From JAICSD01 sp963836665 (GTDB taxonomy: Bacteria; Acidobacteriota; Vicinamibacteria; Vicinamibacterales; 2-12-FULL-66-21), in assembly GCA_963836665.1 (NCBI GenBank), contig CAWIKL010000001.1:2666001-2730000 (forward strand): a stretch of 64,000 bases of DNA, given 5' to 3'. The position numbers were made by a program, and so were the translations under genes. Shown piece by piece: positions 43,184 through 53,702 of this stretch. Position 1 is the stretch's first letter, and each line of letters opens with the position of its first letter. The notes under the pieces are model-generated. The model was not told where the DNA came from and made no database searches. It saw only the letters and a list, made by a program, of their open reading frames with translations.

Positions 43184-45352
43184 TCAGCGCGACGCGCGCT
43201 CGACGTCCACCACCCCATCGACGCTGCGCAGCGACTTGATCACCTTCTGCAGGTGCTTGACGTCGCTGATCTCCACGGTCATGTCGATGCGGCCGCGCTG
43301 ATCGGCGTCCGACGTCGCCTCGACGTTGCGGATGTTGGTGTTGATGCCGGCGATCTTTGAGGTCACGTCGGCGAGGATCCCCTTGCGATCCTCGACGTGC
43401 AGGCTGAGACGCACCGTGTAGGGGGCGACGTCAGTCCCCTTGTCCCACTCGACGTCGATCTTGCGGTCGGGGTCGTAGAGCAGGTTCATCACGTTCGGGC
43501 AGGCCGCCGAATGCACCGAAACGCCCTTGCCGCGCGTGATGTAGCCGACAATCTTTTCGCCGCGGATCGGGTTGCAGCAGCGCGCGCGGAACACCATCAG
43601 ATCGTCGAAGCCGCGCACCTTGATCTTGTCTTCCGCCGGCCCGAGCACCCGTCGCACGGCGTTGGCGACCTGCGCCATCGCGCCGGTCGTCTCCGCCGCC
43701 TCCTTCAATTCCTCGTGCGGCGCGAGGCGGGCGAGCACGTTGCGGATGCTGAGCTTGCCGTAGCCCAGCGCGACGTAGAGTTCCTCGGCTTTGGAGAACC
43801 CGTACTCGCTGAGTGCCGGCGCGAGCGTCTCCCCTTCGAGCAGCGTCTTCGCGCTCAGACCATAGCGGCGCGCTTCTTTCTCGAAAATCTTCCTGCCCAG
43901 ATCGAGGCTGCGCGCCTTCTCCTCGGCGTGGATGTAGTGCTTGATCTTGTTGCGCGCGCGCGAGGTGACGACGAAGTTGAGCCAGTCGCGGCTCGGATTG
44001 TGCCCTGGCGCGGTGAGGACCTGCACGATGTCGCCGTTGCGCAGCCGCGTCCGCAGCGGCACCATCTTGCCGTTGACGCGCGACCCGACGCACTGGTGGC
44101 CGACGTCGGTGTGGATCGCATAGGCGAAGTCAATCGGGGTTGCGTCTCTCGGCAGGGCCTTCACCTCGCCGGCCGGCGTGAAGATGTAGACCTCTTCCGG
44201 GTAGAGCTCGATCTTCAGGTTCTGCAGGAACTCCTGCGGATCGCGCACTTCCTGCTGAAACTCGAGCAGCTGCCGCAGCCAGACGAAATACTGCTCGTCG
44301 CGCCCGGCGCCCTGACGCCCTTCCTTGTACTTCCAGTGCGCCGCGATCCCTTCCTCCGCGACGCGGTGCATTTCGGCGGTGCGAATCTGGACCTCGAACG
44401 GAAAACCGTGCTCGCTCACCACCGACGTGTGCAGCGATTGATAGCCGTTGGGCCGGGGCATCGCGATGAAATCCTTGATCCGACCGGGCACCGGCGACCA
44501 CGTCTGGTGAATGATGCCCAGCGCCGCGTAGCAGTCCTTGATCGAGGGGACGACCACGCGCAGCGCCATGAAGTCGTAAACCTGGTCCAGGTCGATCTTC
44601 TGCCGTCTCAGCTTCTGGTGGATGCTGAACAGACGTTTGATGCGACCATCGATGGCGATGATCGGGACCTGCGCTTCCGCCAGCTTCGCCGATATCGTCG
44701 TGCGCAGCGCCTCGATCTGTCCTTCCGTGGCACGGCGGCGCGCTTCGACCCGCTGGCGCAGCGCCTCGAACGCCTTCGGTTCCAGGTACTTGAACGCCAG
44801 CTCTTCGAGCTCGTTCTTGACCTTGCTCATGCCGAGGCGGTTGGCGATCGGCGCGTAGATGTCGCGCGTCTCCTGCGCGATCTTGATCCGCCGCTCCTCC
44901 GGCAGGTGGTGCAGGGTCCGCATGTTGTGCAGGCGGTCGGCCAGCTTGACCAAGATGACCCGGATGTCGTCGACCATCGCCAGCAGCATCTTGCGGAAGT
45001 TCTCCGCCTGCCGTTCCTCGCTCGACGAAAACGGGATCGCGCCCAGCTTGGTGACCCCTTCGACGACGTGGGCGATATCGGGACCGAATAACTCCTTGAT
45101 GCGCTCGATCGGGGTCTGCGTGTCTTCGACAATGTCATGGAGCAGCCCGGAGGCGATGGCCACCGTGTCGAGCTTCATGTCGGCGAGGAGATCGGCCACC
45201 TCGAGGGGGTGGACCAGGTAGGGTTCACCCGAATGACGCACCTGCCCCTTGTGCTCGTAGGCCGAGAACACGTAGGCCCGCCGCAGCAGCTCGACGTCGG
45301 CGTCGGGCGTATTGGCACGCACCTTTTCGATGAGGTCCTCGAACCGGATCAT
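43184..45352 (-). CDS. rel: Bifunctional (p)ppGpp synthetase/hydrolase (Rel/SpoT)
   Basis: 722 residues. The HD hydrolase has HSGEPYLVHPLEVADLL and LLHDIVEDT, the synthetase domain GRIKRLFSIHQKLRRQ and VYDFMALRVVV, then TGS (VYIFTPAGEVKALPRDATPIDFAYAIHTDVG), a zinc-finger/helical part (CCNPIRGEKIVGYITRGKGVSVH) and a C-terminal ACT domain (VEDRKGILADVTSKIAGINTNI). All domains for both activities are present, so it probably sets ppGpp levels alone. No other rel-like gene is in the window. Confidence 0.95.
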   Translation of the reverse strand: MIRFEDLIEKVRANTPDADVELLRRAYVFSAYEHKGQVRHSGEPYLVHPLEVADLLADMKLDTVAIASGLLHDIVEDTQTPIERIKELFGPDIAHVVEGVTKLGAIPFSSSEERQAENFRKMLLAMVDDIRVILVKLADRLHNMRTLHHLPEERRIKIAQETRDIYAPIANRLGMSKVKNELEELAFKYLEPKAFEALRQRVEARRRATEGQIEALRTTISAKLAEAQVPIIAIDGRIKRLFSIHQKLRRQKIDLDQVYDFMALRVVVPSIKDCYAALGIIHQTWSPVPGRIKDFIAMPRPNGYQSLHTSVVSEHGFPFEVQIRTAEMHRVAEEGIAAHWKYKEGRQGAGRDEQYFVWLRQLLEFQQEVRDPQEFLQNLKIELYPEEVYIFTPAGEVKALPRDATPIDFAYAIHTDVGHQCVGSRVNGKMVPLRTRLRNGDIVQVLTAPGHNPSRDWLNFVVTSRARNKIKHYIHAEEKARSLDLGRKIFEKEARRYGLSAKTLLEGETLAPALSEYGFSKAEELYVALGYGKLSIRNVLARLAPHEELKEAAETTGAMAQVANAVRRVLGPAEDKIKVRGFDDLMVFRARCCNPIRGEKIVGYITRGKGVSVHSAACPNVMNLLYDPDRKIDVEWDKGTDVAPYTVRLSLHVEDRKGILADVTSKIAGINTNIRNVEATSDADQRGRIDMTVEISDVKHLQKVIKSLRSVDGVVDVERASR

Positions 45353-45387
45353 GGGCGGCGGTGTCTAAATCGGGAGGGGACTGGCGG

Positions 45388-45417
45388 TTGACGGCCCTGT
45401 GCTGCCGTCAATATACT
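45388..45417 (+). promoter_or_regulatory. Promoter with inverted-repeat operator for the TPR lipoprotein gene
   Basis: TTGACG (45388-45393) and TATACT (45412-45417) are 18 bp apart. A perfect inverted repeat TTGACGGC-8 nt-GCCGTCAA (45388-45395, 45404-45411) spans the -35 and spacer, a position suited to a dimeric repressor. Confidence 0.55.
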
Positions 45418-45459
45418 GACCCCCTTGTTCATTGTAGTTCGGCGCGAGAAGGGGACAGC

Positions 45460-46440
45460 ATGATCATCCGATTCCGCGCAGCCTCGACCACCGTCACGGC
45501 CCTGGTACTCGGGCTCAGCATGGCGGCGGCGGGTTGCGGCAAGTATTCCGTTGGCACTCTGAAGGCCATCAAGTCGTTCAAGGACGGCAACCTCGCCTAC
45601 GCCCAGAAAGACTGGAAGAAGGCGGTCGAGCGGTACGAAGAGGTCATCCAGCATTCGGAGGCCTTTGAGCAGTATCCGCAGCTCTCCACGTCGTATTTCT
45701 TCCTGGGCAACAGCTACGACCAGCTCTACAAGCCGGCCAAACAAGGTGATGCCACCAACGACGGCTACATCCAGAAGGCTATCGAGAACTACCGCAAAGA
45801 GGCCGACAACCCCCATACCGACAAGCAGTGGAAGAAGTCGGCGCTCGAGTACCTCGCGGCCGCCTACGGTTCCGACAAGCTGAACGACGCCGCCAAGGCC
45901 GAGCCCGTCTACAAAGAAATCATCACGCTCGACCCCACGGAGCCGGCGAACTACCTGGCGCTCGCCAAGCTCTACGAAGACTCGGGGCGCTATGACGACG
46001 CCGAGGCTCAGTACACCAAGGCCCGCGAGGTGAAGCCCAACGACCCGAGCGTGCTCGCGGCCATTGCCGGCTATTACAACCGTCAGGGAGACTTCCCCAA
46101 GACAATCGACGCCCTCGAGAAGGCCGCCGCGCTCGAGCCGAACAACCCCGAGGGCTACCACCGCGTCGCGACCTTCTACTGGGAGAAGGCGAACAAGGAT
46201 TACCGCCTGAAGCCTGAAGAGAAGAAGGACTTCATCATGAAGGGGCTGGCGATGGAGGACAAGGCCCTCCAGCTCAACCCCGACTACATGGAGGCGATGA
46301 CCTACAAGAACATCCTCCTCCGCATGCAGGCGCTGACCGAGAAGGATCCGCAGAAGCAGAAGCAACTGATCGACGACGCCGACAAGCTGCGCAACAAGGT
46401 CATCGACGCCCAGAAGCGCAAGCAGACGGGTAAGGGATAG
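45460..46440 (+). CDS. TPR-repeat lipoprotein
   Basis: 326 residues. A signal peptide ends in a lipobox (SMAAAGCGKY), giving a lipidated N-terminal Cys. The mature protein holds several TPR units (AIENYRKEADN; AEPVYKEIITLDPTEPANYLALAKLY; AEAQYTKAREVKPNDPSVLAAIAGYY; TIDALEKAAALEPNNPEGYHRVATFY). It is Lys-rich, unlike its neighbours. The RBS AGAAGGGG precedes ATG 45460. It sits next to the ExbD/TonB genes and may be an envelope scaffold. Confidence 0.82.
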   Translation: MIIRFRAASTTVTALVLGLSMAAAGCGKYSVGTLKAIKSFKDGNLAYAQKDWKKAVERYEEVIQHSEAFEQYPQLSTSYFFLGNSYDQLYKPAKQGDATNDGYIQKAIENYRKEADNPHTDKQWKKSALEYLAAAYGSDKLNDAAKAEPVYKEIITLDPTEPANYLALAKLYEDSGRYDDAEAQYTKAREVKPNDPSVLAAIAGYYNRQGDFPKTIDALEKAAALEPNNPEGYHRVATFYWEKANKDYRLKPEEKKDFIMKGLAMEDKALQLNPDYMEAMTYKNILLRMQALTEKDPQKQKQLIDDADKLRNKVIDAQKRKQTGKG

Positions 46441-46441
46441 A

Positions 46442-46528
46442 CACTGCAGAGTGCAGGCTGCAGATTGCCGATTGTAATGGCGATTGCCGATTGCCGATTG
46501 CAATGGGCGATTGGCGATTGATGATTGA
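46442..46528. repeat. GCCGATT heptamer array, left flank of the plus-strand exbD
   Basis: About nine degenerate units of GCCGATTG/GGCGATTG follow the TPR gene, preceded by ctgcagattgc. The reverse complement of this pattern reappears at 47053-47122, so the single plus-strand exbD gene is bracketed by imperfect inverted repeats. Confidence 0.6.
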
Positions 46529-46530
46529 CG

Positions 46531-46563
46531 AAAGGCCGCGTTCAAAGCGCGGCCTTTTTGTTT
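46531..46563 (+). terminator. Intrinsic terminator after the TPR lipoprotein gene
   Basis: The stem AAAGGCCGCG / CGCGGCCTTT (46531-46540, 46548-46557), with a 7-nt loop, runs into a T-rich tail. Confidence 0.8.
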
Positions 46564-46615
46564 CGGACCTCGGCGGCGCCCGCGGTGTCCAAGCGCCGCA
46601 AGGAGGCCCGCCGCG

Positions 46616-47017
46616 ATGCGCAGACACTACGCCGACATCAACGTCACCCCTCTCATCGACGTCCTGCTCGTACTCCTCATCATCTTCCTGGCGGCGCTGC
46701 CGCTGACGCAGCAGGGCCTCGACGCCTCGCTGCCGCAGCCGGCGCCGCCGCAACCGTCGACCTCCGCGCCACCAGAGGCGATCGTGCTCGAATACGCGGT
46801 CGACGGACGGCTCGCCATCAACCAGCAGCCGGTCGCGCTGGAAGACCTCCACGCGCGTCTGGCGAGCCTGTACGCAACGCGGCGAGACAAGACGCTCTAC
46901 CTGATGGGAGACGGCCAACTGCCCTACGGCCGCATCGTGGCCGCCATCGATATCGCCAAGGGAGCCGGCGTCGATCGCGTCGGCGTCGTCACCGAGAGCA
47001 TGCGCCAGGCAAAGTGA
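46616..47017 (+). CDS. ExbD/TolR-family protein (solitary plus-strand copy)
   Basis: 133 residues. DINVTPLIDVLLVLLIIFLAALPL is the single transmembrane helix with the conserved Asp of ExbD/TolR that carries protons. The periplasmic domain ends KGAGVDRVGVVTES. AAGGAGG lies 9 nt before the ATG. It resembles the minus-strand exbD at 47123 (QQGLDASLP versus QRGVDVNLP), so a local duplication is likely. It has terminators and inverted repeat arrays on both sides. Confidence 0.85.
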   Translation: MRRHYADINVTPLIDVLLVLLIIFLAALPLTQQGLDASLPQPAPPQPSTSAPPEAIVLEYAVDGRLAINQQPVALEDLHARLASLYATRRDKTLYLMGDGQLPYGRIVAAIDIAKGAGVDRVGVVTESMRQAK

Positions 47018-47022
47018 AACGA

Positions 47023-47055
47023 AAAGGGGCCGCGCTGTGCGCGGCCCCTTTCGTA
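47023..47055 (+). terminator. Intrinsic terminator after the plus-strand exbD
   Basis: AAAGGGGCCGCG / CGCGGCCCCTTT (47023-47034, 47040-47051) with a CTGTG loop. The A-run and T-run allow bidirectional action for the convergent minus-strand exbD operon. Confidence 0.75.
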
Positions 47056-47122
47056 AATCGCCAATCCAGATCCTCAATCGCCGATCGCAATCGGCAATCT
47101 CGACCCTGCAATCTGCAGTCTG
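47053..47122. repeat. AATCGGC-type array, right flank of the plus-strand exbD
   Basis: Units aatcgcc / gcaatcggcaatc end in gcaatctgcagtctg, the reverse complement of the pattern at 46442-46528 (ctgcagattgc...gccgattgc). It ends exactly at the stop codon of the minus-strand exbD. Confidence 0.6.
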
Positions 47123-47590
47123 CTAGCTCTTGCCGCCGTTGGCCTCGTTCCGCATGCCCATCGTCACAATGCCGACCTTCTCGACGCCGGCCCCCTTGGC
47201 CGCGTCGATGACCTGGACGATCTGGCCGTAGCGGAGCGACGGGTCACCGACAATGAACATCGTCTTTTCCTTGCGCGTCTCGAAGATGTCGCGCAGCTTG
47301 CCCTCGAGCTCGGCCAGCTGGATCGGCTGGTGGTTGACGGCGATGGAATTGTCGGCGCCGTATTCGAGCACGATCTGGTTGTCGTTCGGGTGCGACTCCG
47401 CCTTCTGCTCGGTCTCGAGCGGCAGGTTCACGTCCACGCCGCGCTGCGTGAGGGGCAGCGCGGCCATGAAGATGATCAGGAGCACGAGGAGGACGTCAAT
47501 GAGTGGGGTCACGTTCATGTCCGCACTGGCGTGCGGGATGGCACCCGTGACGACCTTCTCGGCGCCGTGGTGTTTATGTGCGTGCAACAT
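47123..47590 (-). CDS. exbD: ExbD/TolR-family biopolymer transport protein
   Basis: 155 residues. A His-rich cytoplasmic N-terminus (HAHKHHG) precedes DMNVTPLIDVLLVLLIIFMAALPL, the transmembrane helix with the proton-carrying Asp; the periplasmic domain follows (MFIVGDPSLRYGQIVQVIDAAKGAGVEKVGIVTM). Last gene of the tonB-exbB-exbD-exbD operon. It works with ExbB to energise TonB. Confidence 0.9.
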   Translation of the reverse strand: MLHAHKHHGAEKVVTGAIPHASADMNVTPLIDVLLVLLIIFMAALPLTQRGVDVNLPLETEQKAESHPNDNQIVLEYGADNSIAVNHQPIQLAELEGKLRDIFETRKEKTMFIVGDPSLRYGQIVQVIDAAKGAGVEKVGIVTMGMRNEANGGKS

Positions 47591-47592
47591 TG

Positions 47593-48039
47593 CTACTGCC
47601 CTTTCCCGGCGGCCTTGTTGGGCTCAGACCCCTGTTTGCGCTCGGTGATCAGGGCGATGTTCTCGATCTGCGCCTTGCGCATGGCGTCCATGGCATCCAT
47701 GATCGCCGAGTACTTGGCGTCCTTGTCGCCCTTCAGGTAGACCAGCTTTTCCTTCTTGTCCTCGAGCGCCTTCTGAACGCGCGGCACCAGGTCGTCATTG
47801 GTCACCGGTAGCGCGTTGACATAGAAATGGCCGCGCGAGTCGACGGCAACGACGGTCTGGTCCTGGGTGTCGGGCTTCTCACCGGTATTCCCGGCCTCGG
47901 GCAACGTGACCGCGACGCCCTGCTGCAGCAAGGGGGCGATCAGCATCATGATGATGAGCAGCACCAGCATGACGTCGACCAGCGGCGTGACGTTGATGTC
48001 GGCTTTGAGGGACCCTTTGGATCCCAGGTCCATTGCCAT
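47593..48039 (-). CDS. exbD: ExbD/TolR-family biopolymer transport protein
   Basis: 148 residues. DINVTPLVDVMLVLLIIMMLIAPL is the ExbD transmembrane motif with essential Asp, followed by VVAVDSRGHFYVNALPV and AIMDAMDAMRKAQIENIALITE. It lies 2 bp upstream of the next exbD, so the operon encodes two distinct ExbDs that may form heterodimers in the ExbB pentamer. Confidence 0.9.
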   Translation of the reverse strand: MAMDLGSKGSLKADINVTPLVDVMLVLLIIMMLIAPLLQQGVAVTLPEAGNTGEKPDTQDQTVVAVDSRGHFYVNALPVTNDDLVPRVQKALEDKKEKLVYLKGDKDAKYSAIMDAMDAMRKAQIENIALITERKQGSEPNKAAGKGQ

Positions 48040-48057
48040 AACGAATTCCCCTAGTCC

Positions 48058-48115
48058 GGTAATTTGGAAATCGGGTTAATCGGGGTAATCGCTTACCAGA
48101 TTACCCGATTAACGA
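48058..48115. repeat. GTAATC/GATTACCCGATTAAC inverted repeat between exbB and exbD
   Basis: Left arm GTTAATCGGGGTAATC and right arm GATTACCCGATTAAC pair with a single bulge across an 8-nt loop (about 48076-48114). The same motif is found upstream of lon. Its place inside an operon suggests an mRNA processing or stability hairpin. Confidence 0.6.
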
Positions 48116-48129
48116 CGATGACCCGATTC

Positions 48130-48801
48130 TTACGCCGTCTTCTTGATGAAGTAGTCGACCAGCTCCGAGGAGGAGTTGTCCATTTCGACGTTGAAATACT
48201 CGATACGGCCGGTCAGGTAGTTGTAGAACCACACCGCCGGGATGGCGACGACGAGCCCGAGCGCGGTCTCGACGAGCGCTTCCGAGATACCGGCTGAGAC
48301 GGCGCCGAGGCCGCCCGAACCGGTGGCCGCGATGCCCTGGAACGCGGTAATGATGCCGATGACCGTGCCGAGCAGTCCGACGAACGGCGCGGTCGCGCCG
48401 ATAGTGGCCAGTGCCGCGATTCCCTTCTTCAGGTCGTTGGCGGTGAGCGCCGAGGCGCGCTGGATGGCGCGGCGGACGGTGTCGACGAGGTCTTCACGCG
48501 AGAGGTTACCGCCCGCTTCCTGCTGGAACTGGTATTCCTGGAGCCCGGCGAGCACGACCTTCGCGAGGTGGCTGTAGCGGTAGTTCTTGGAAGACGAGAT
48601 AGCGATCGCGTCCTTCAGGCGTCCTTCTTTCAGGTGCTTGGCCACCTGCGGCGCATACAGCTTTGACTGCTTGCGGGCCTGCGTGAACGTGTAAATGCGT
48701 TCGATCGCGACGCCGAAGGAAATCATCGACATGATGACGAGCACCACGCCAATGCCCTTGGCCGGTGTCCCCATCGTTCCCCACATCTCAATGAGATTCA
48801 T
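48130..48801 (-). CDS. exbB: ExbB/TolQ-family proton channel (MotA/TolQ/ExbB)
   Basis: 223 residues with three transmembrane helices. IALAKGIGVVLVIMSM-like TM1, a long cytoplasmic loop, and the signature IAALATIGATAPFVGLLGTVIGIITAF then LGLVVAIPAVWFYNYL. It forms the proton-conducting channel with ExbD. Second gene after tonB in the operon. Confidence 0.92.
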   Translation of the reverse strand: MNLIEMWGTMGTPAKGIGVVLVIMSMISFGVAIERIYTFTQARKQSKLYAPQVAKHLKEGRLKDAIAISSSKNYRYSHLAKVVLAGLQEYQFQQEAGGNLSREDLVDTVRRAIQRASALTANDLKKGIAALATIGATAPFVGLLGTVIGIITAFQGIAATGSGGLGAVSAGISEALVETALGLVVAIPAVWFYNYLTGRIEYFNVEMDNSSSELVDYFIKKTA

Positions 48802-48826
48802 CAGTCCTCCGAAACGAGCTACAGAG

Positions 48827-49546
48827 TTATTGCAGAGTGAAATTGACCGTGACGGTCATGATGACCGGCACCGGCACGCCGTTCAACAGCGTCGGCGTGA
48901 ACTGCCACTGCTTGACCGCGTCGAGCGCCGCCTGATCCAGCAGCGGGATCGAGCGGAGAACCTTGGCTTCCTTCACGCGGCCGTCCGGGCCGATGGTCGC
49001 CTCGATGATGACCACGCCCTGCACGCGCGCCGACTGCGCGATTGGCGGATAGATGGGCTTGACGTCCTTGGTCTTACTCGGCTGCTTGATGTTTCCGCCA
49101 ACGCGGACCGGCGCCTGGGGCGGCGGCGGGGGCGGAGGCGGAGCTTCCGGCAGGCCGCCGACGACGCCGCCGACGACGCCACCGGGGACGCCGCCCTCGA
49201 CGCCTTGGGCGCCTTCGCCGACGCTCGGGACAGAAACCTCGGGCTTGATTTCTTTGGGTGCCTCGATCGGCGCCGCGTTAGGGTTGACGACCTGCGGCAC
49301 GACTTTGGGCTGCGCGACCGCCGGGGCCGGCGGCGGCGGCGGCGGCGGGGGCGGGGGCGGAGCAGCCGCGACGAAGGCCATCATCGACGGCGGCGTCGGC
49401 AGCACGTCGGTCGCCATCAGCGGAATGATGATGACCGCGGCGAACAGCGCGACGTGGGCGATTATGGACAGCGGGACGGTATACCACTTCTGCGAGCCCA
49501 CCTTGATGGACGACTCGACCACGTCGCCGAACATGTCACGCGGCAC
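48827..49546 (-). CDS. tonB: TonB-family energy transducer
   Basis: 239 residues, GTG start with a strong GAGGAGG. One N-terminal transmembrane helix (PLSIIAHVALFAAVIIIPLMA), two polyproline runs (eleven and eight Pro) that span the periplasm, and a C-terminal TonB domain (YPPIAQSARVQGVVIIEATIGPDGRV...LDAVKQWQFTPTLLNGVPVPV). It passes proton-motive force to outer-membrane receptors. First in the operon. Confidence 0.92.
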   Translation of the reverse strand: MPRDMFGDVVESSIKVGSQKWYTVPLSIIAHVALFAAVIIIPLMATDVLPTPPSMMAFVAAAPPPPPPPPPPPAPAVAQPKVVPQVVNPNAAPIEAPKEIKPEVSVPSVGEGAQGVEGGVPGGVVGGVVGGLPEAPPPPPPPPQAPVRVGGNIKQPSKTKDVKPIYPPIAQSARVQGVVIIEATIGPDGRVKEAKVLRSIPLLDQAALDAVKQWQFTPTLLNGVPVPVIMTVTVNFTLQ

Positions 49547-49589
49547 GGTTCACCCTCCTCAACCCTCGTAAGACGGCACAAGACCGCGA

Positions 49590-49619
49590 ATTATATGCAG
49601 ACGCAAAAACGGGTGTCAA
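49590..49619 (-). promoter_or_regulatory. Consensus sigma-70-type promoter of the tonB-exbB-exbD operon
   Basis: TTGACA (49619-49614) and TATAAT (49595-49590), both perfect hexamers 18 bp apart, precede the tonB GTG by about 43 nt. The rest of the gap up to 49719 has two copies of ACGTAAACGGC (about 49693-49728) and no gene. Confidence 0.8.
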
Positions 49620-49719
49620 CGAAACCCCTGCTGCCGTTAGACACCAGTCTTGACGATTTGGTCCACCGGGAGGGAACTTTTCTTGGCCGTTTACGTTAAT
49701 TCCGAGTGCGCCGTTTACG

Positions 49720-52182
<2,463 letters not shown>

Positions 52183-52224
52183 TGCCTTCCTTTTGCATAG
52201 AGTCAAAACACCGAATTATACCTG

Positions 52225-52848
52225 TTAAACGCGGAAATCAGCCACGCGGTCGTCGCCGCGCCGGGCGCGGATCCGCCCTCCGATCGCCATCCCGCCGGTC
52301 AGAAAAATCCGGATCCCCTGTTCCACCGTGATGTCGGGATAGGAGGTCCGATCGCGCGGGCAGATCACGATATCGCCCAGGTAGAGGTGGTTGGTCGGCA
52401 CGTAGACCGCCAGCAGCATCTCCGGACCCTGGCCTCGATCCACGCTGAACTCACGGGTCAGGAAGCCGAGTTGATATCCGCGCGAGGCGTCCTCGACGAG
52501 CACTACGCGCTTGAACCCGTACTCGTTGTCGGGCGAGAACGCCACCACCAGCTGCTTGACCGGCGCGTAGATGCTGCGGAAGAGCGGCACGTGCAGCAGC
52601 AGCCATTCGGCGCGCTGCAGCAGCCGCTTGCCGACCACGTTGGTGGCGATCACGCCGACCAGCAGGATGAAGAGAAGCGTCGTCAGCAGCCCGAGGCCCG
52701 GTGTCGGCCGGCCCAGGTACTTGGCGTAGAACGGCCCGACGAAACCGTCGATCAGGCGGAACAGCCACACCAGCGTAGCGACGGAAATGAACAGCGGAAC
52801 GGTGACGAAGAAGCCGGCGAGAAAGCTGCGCCGGAGCCACTGCATCAT
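52225..52848 (-). CDS. DUF502 family membrane protein
   Basis: 207 residues. Two transmembrane helices (GFFVTVPLFISVATLVWLFRLI; GLLTTLLFILLVGVIATNVVGK) precede a soluble part with VPLFRSIYAPVKQLVVAFSP, VPTNHLYLGDIVIC and ITVEQGIRIFLTGG, all DUF502 signatures. Function unknown; a membrane-associated role is known in plant relatives. The ATG at 52848 overlaps the uppP stop. Confidence 0.85.
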   Translation of the reverse strand: MMQWLRRSFLAGFFVTVPLFISVATLVWLFRLIDGFVGPFYAKYLGRPTPGLGLLTTLLFILLVGVIATNVVGKRLLQRAEWLLLHVPLFRSIYAPVKQLVVAFSPDNEYGFKRVVLVEDASRGYQLGFLTREFSVDRGQGPEMLLAVYVPTNHLYLGDIVICPRDRTSYPDITVEQGIRIFLTGGMAIGGRIRARRGDDRVADFRV

Positions 52849-53657
52849 CGCGCCATCAACCACACGATCGTCACCGCCGCAAGCGCGAGACGGTAATAGG
52901 CGAAGGCGTCGAGCGAGTGCCCGGCGAGGTAGCGCAGGAAGAAACGGATCGTCGCATAGCCGACCAGCGCCGACACGGTCATCCCGAGCAGGAACAGGCC
53001 GGCGTCGTGCGCGGTCATGCCCGCCTTGAGCACGTGCAGCCCTTCCTTGGCCGCGGCCGCCGCGATCGCCGGGACGCCGAGAAGGAACGAGAAACGCGCC
53101 GCCGATTCGCGCGTCAGGCCGAGCAGCATGGCCATCGACATCGTCGAGCCCGAACGCGACATGCCGGGGATGAGCGCCGTCGACTGCGCCACGCCGACGA
53201 GCACCGCCCCACCGGGTGTCAGCGCTTCCTCGGTGCGGTCCCTCGAGCCGAGCCGCTCGGCCACGATCATCCAGAGGGCGCCCACGATCAGCGTCACGGC
53301 GATCACCGCAGGCGTCCGCCAGTGCGCTTCCATCCAGCTCGCCACCGTCACGCCGAAAACGATCACGGGAATCGTCCCGAGGACGATGAGGCGGGCAATC
53401 TTGCCGGGACCGCGCGGCGCCGAGAGGAGCTCCGGCACCGCGCCGATCATCGACATCAGGTCGCGCCAGAAGAACAAGACGATGGCGATGAGCGTGCCGG
53501 CGTGTAACGCGACATCGAACGCCAGGCCGAATGCCCCCTCGTCGACGTTCCAGCCGAAGAAGGCGCGGGCCAGCACGAGGTGGGCCGAGCTCGACACCGG
53601 CAGGAACTCGGTCAGCCCCTGGACGATGCCGAGCAGGATGGCTTCGATCCAGCCCAT
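52845..53657 (-). CDS. uppP: Undecaprenyl-diphosphate phosphatase
   Basis: 270 residues, about eight transmembrane helices. The two BacA/UppP motifs are GLTEFLPVSSSAHLVL and ALIPGMSRSGSTM. It dephosphorylates undecaprenyl-PP to recycle the lipid carrier for wall and O-antigen synthesis, and can give bacitracin resistance. Coupled to the DUF502 gene. Confidence 0.94.
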   Translation of the reverse strand: MGWIEAILLGIVQGLTEFLPVSSSAHLVLARAFFGWNVDEGAFGLAFDVALHAGTLIAIVLFFWRDLMSMIGAVPELLSAPRGPGKIARLIVLGTIPVIVFGVTVASWMEAHWRTPAVIAVTLIVGALWMIVAERLGSRDRTEEALTPGGAVLVGVAQSTALIPGMSRSGSTMSMAMLLGLTRESAARFSFLLGVPAIAAAAAKEGLHVLKAGMTAHDAGLFLLGMTVSALVGYATIRFFLRYLAGHSLDAFAYYRLALAAVTIVWLMAR

Positions 53658-53702
53658 ATCAGCAGCGCGGGCGAACGAGAGGCCGGGCGATGCCGCCGGA
53701 CC

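Noticed and set aside
43397..45091. 564-codon plus-strand frame
   Set aside because: Exact antisense of rel, with a His/Val/Arg-rich shadow composition.
46442..47122. Insertion sequence or transposon around exbD
   Set aside because: No transposase or target-site duplication is visible; the flanks are degenerate heptamer arrays, so only a cassette-like arrangement is claimed.
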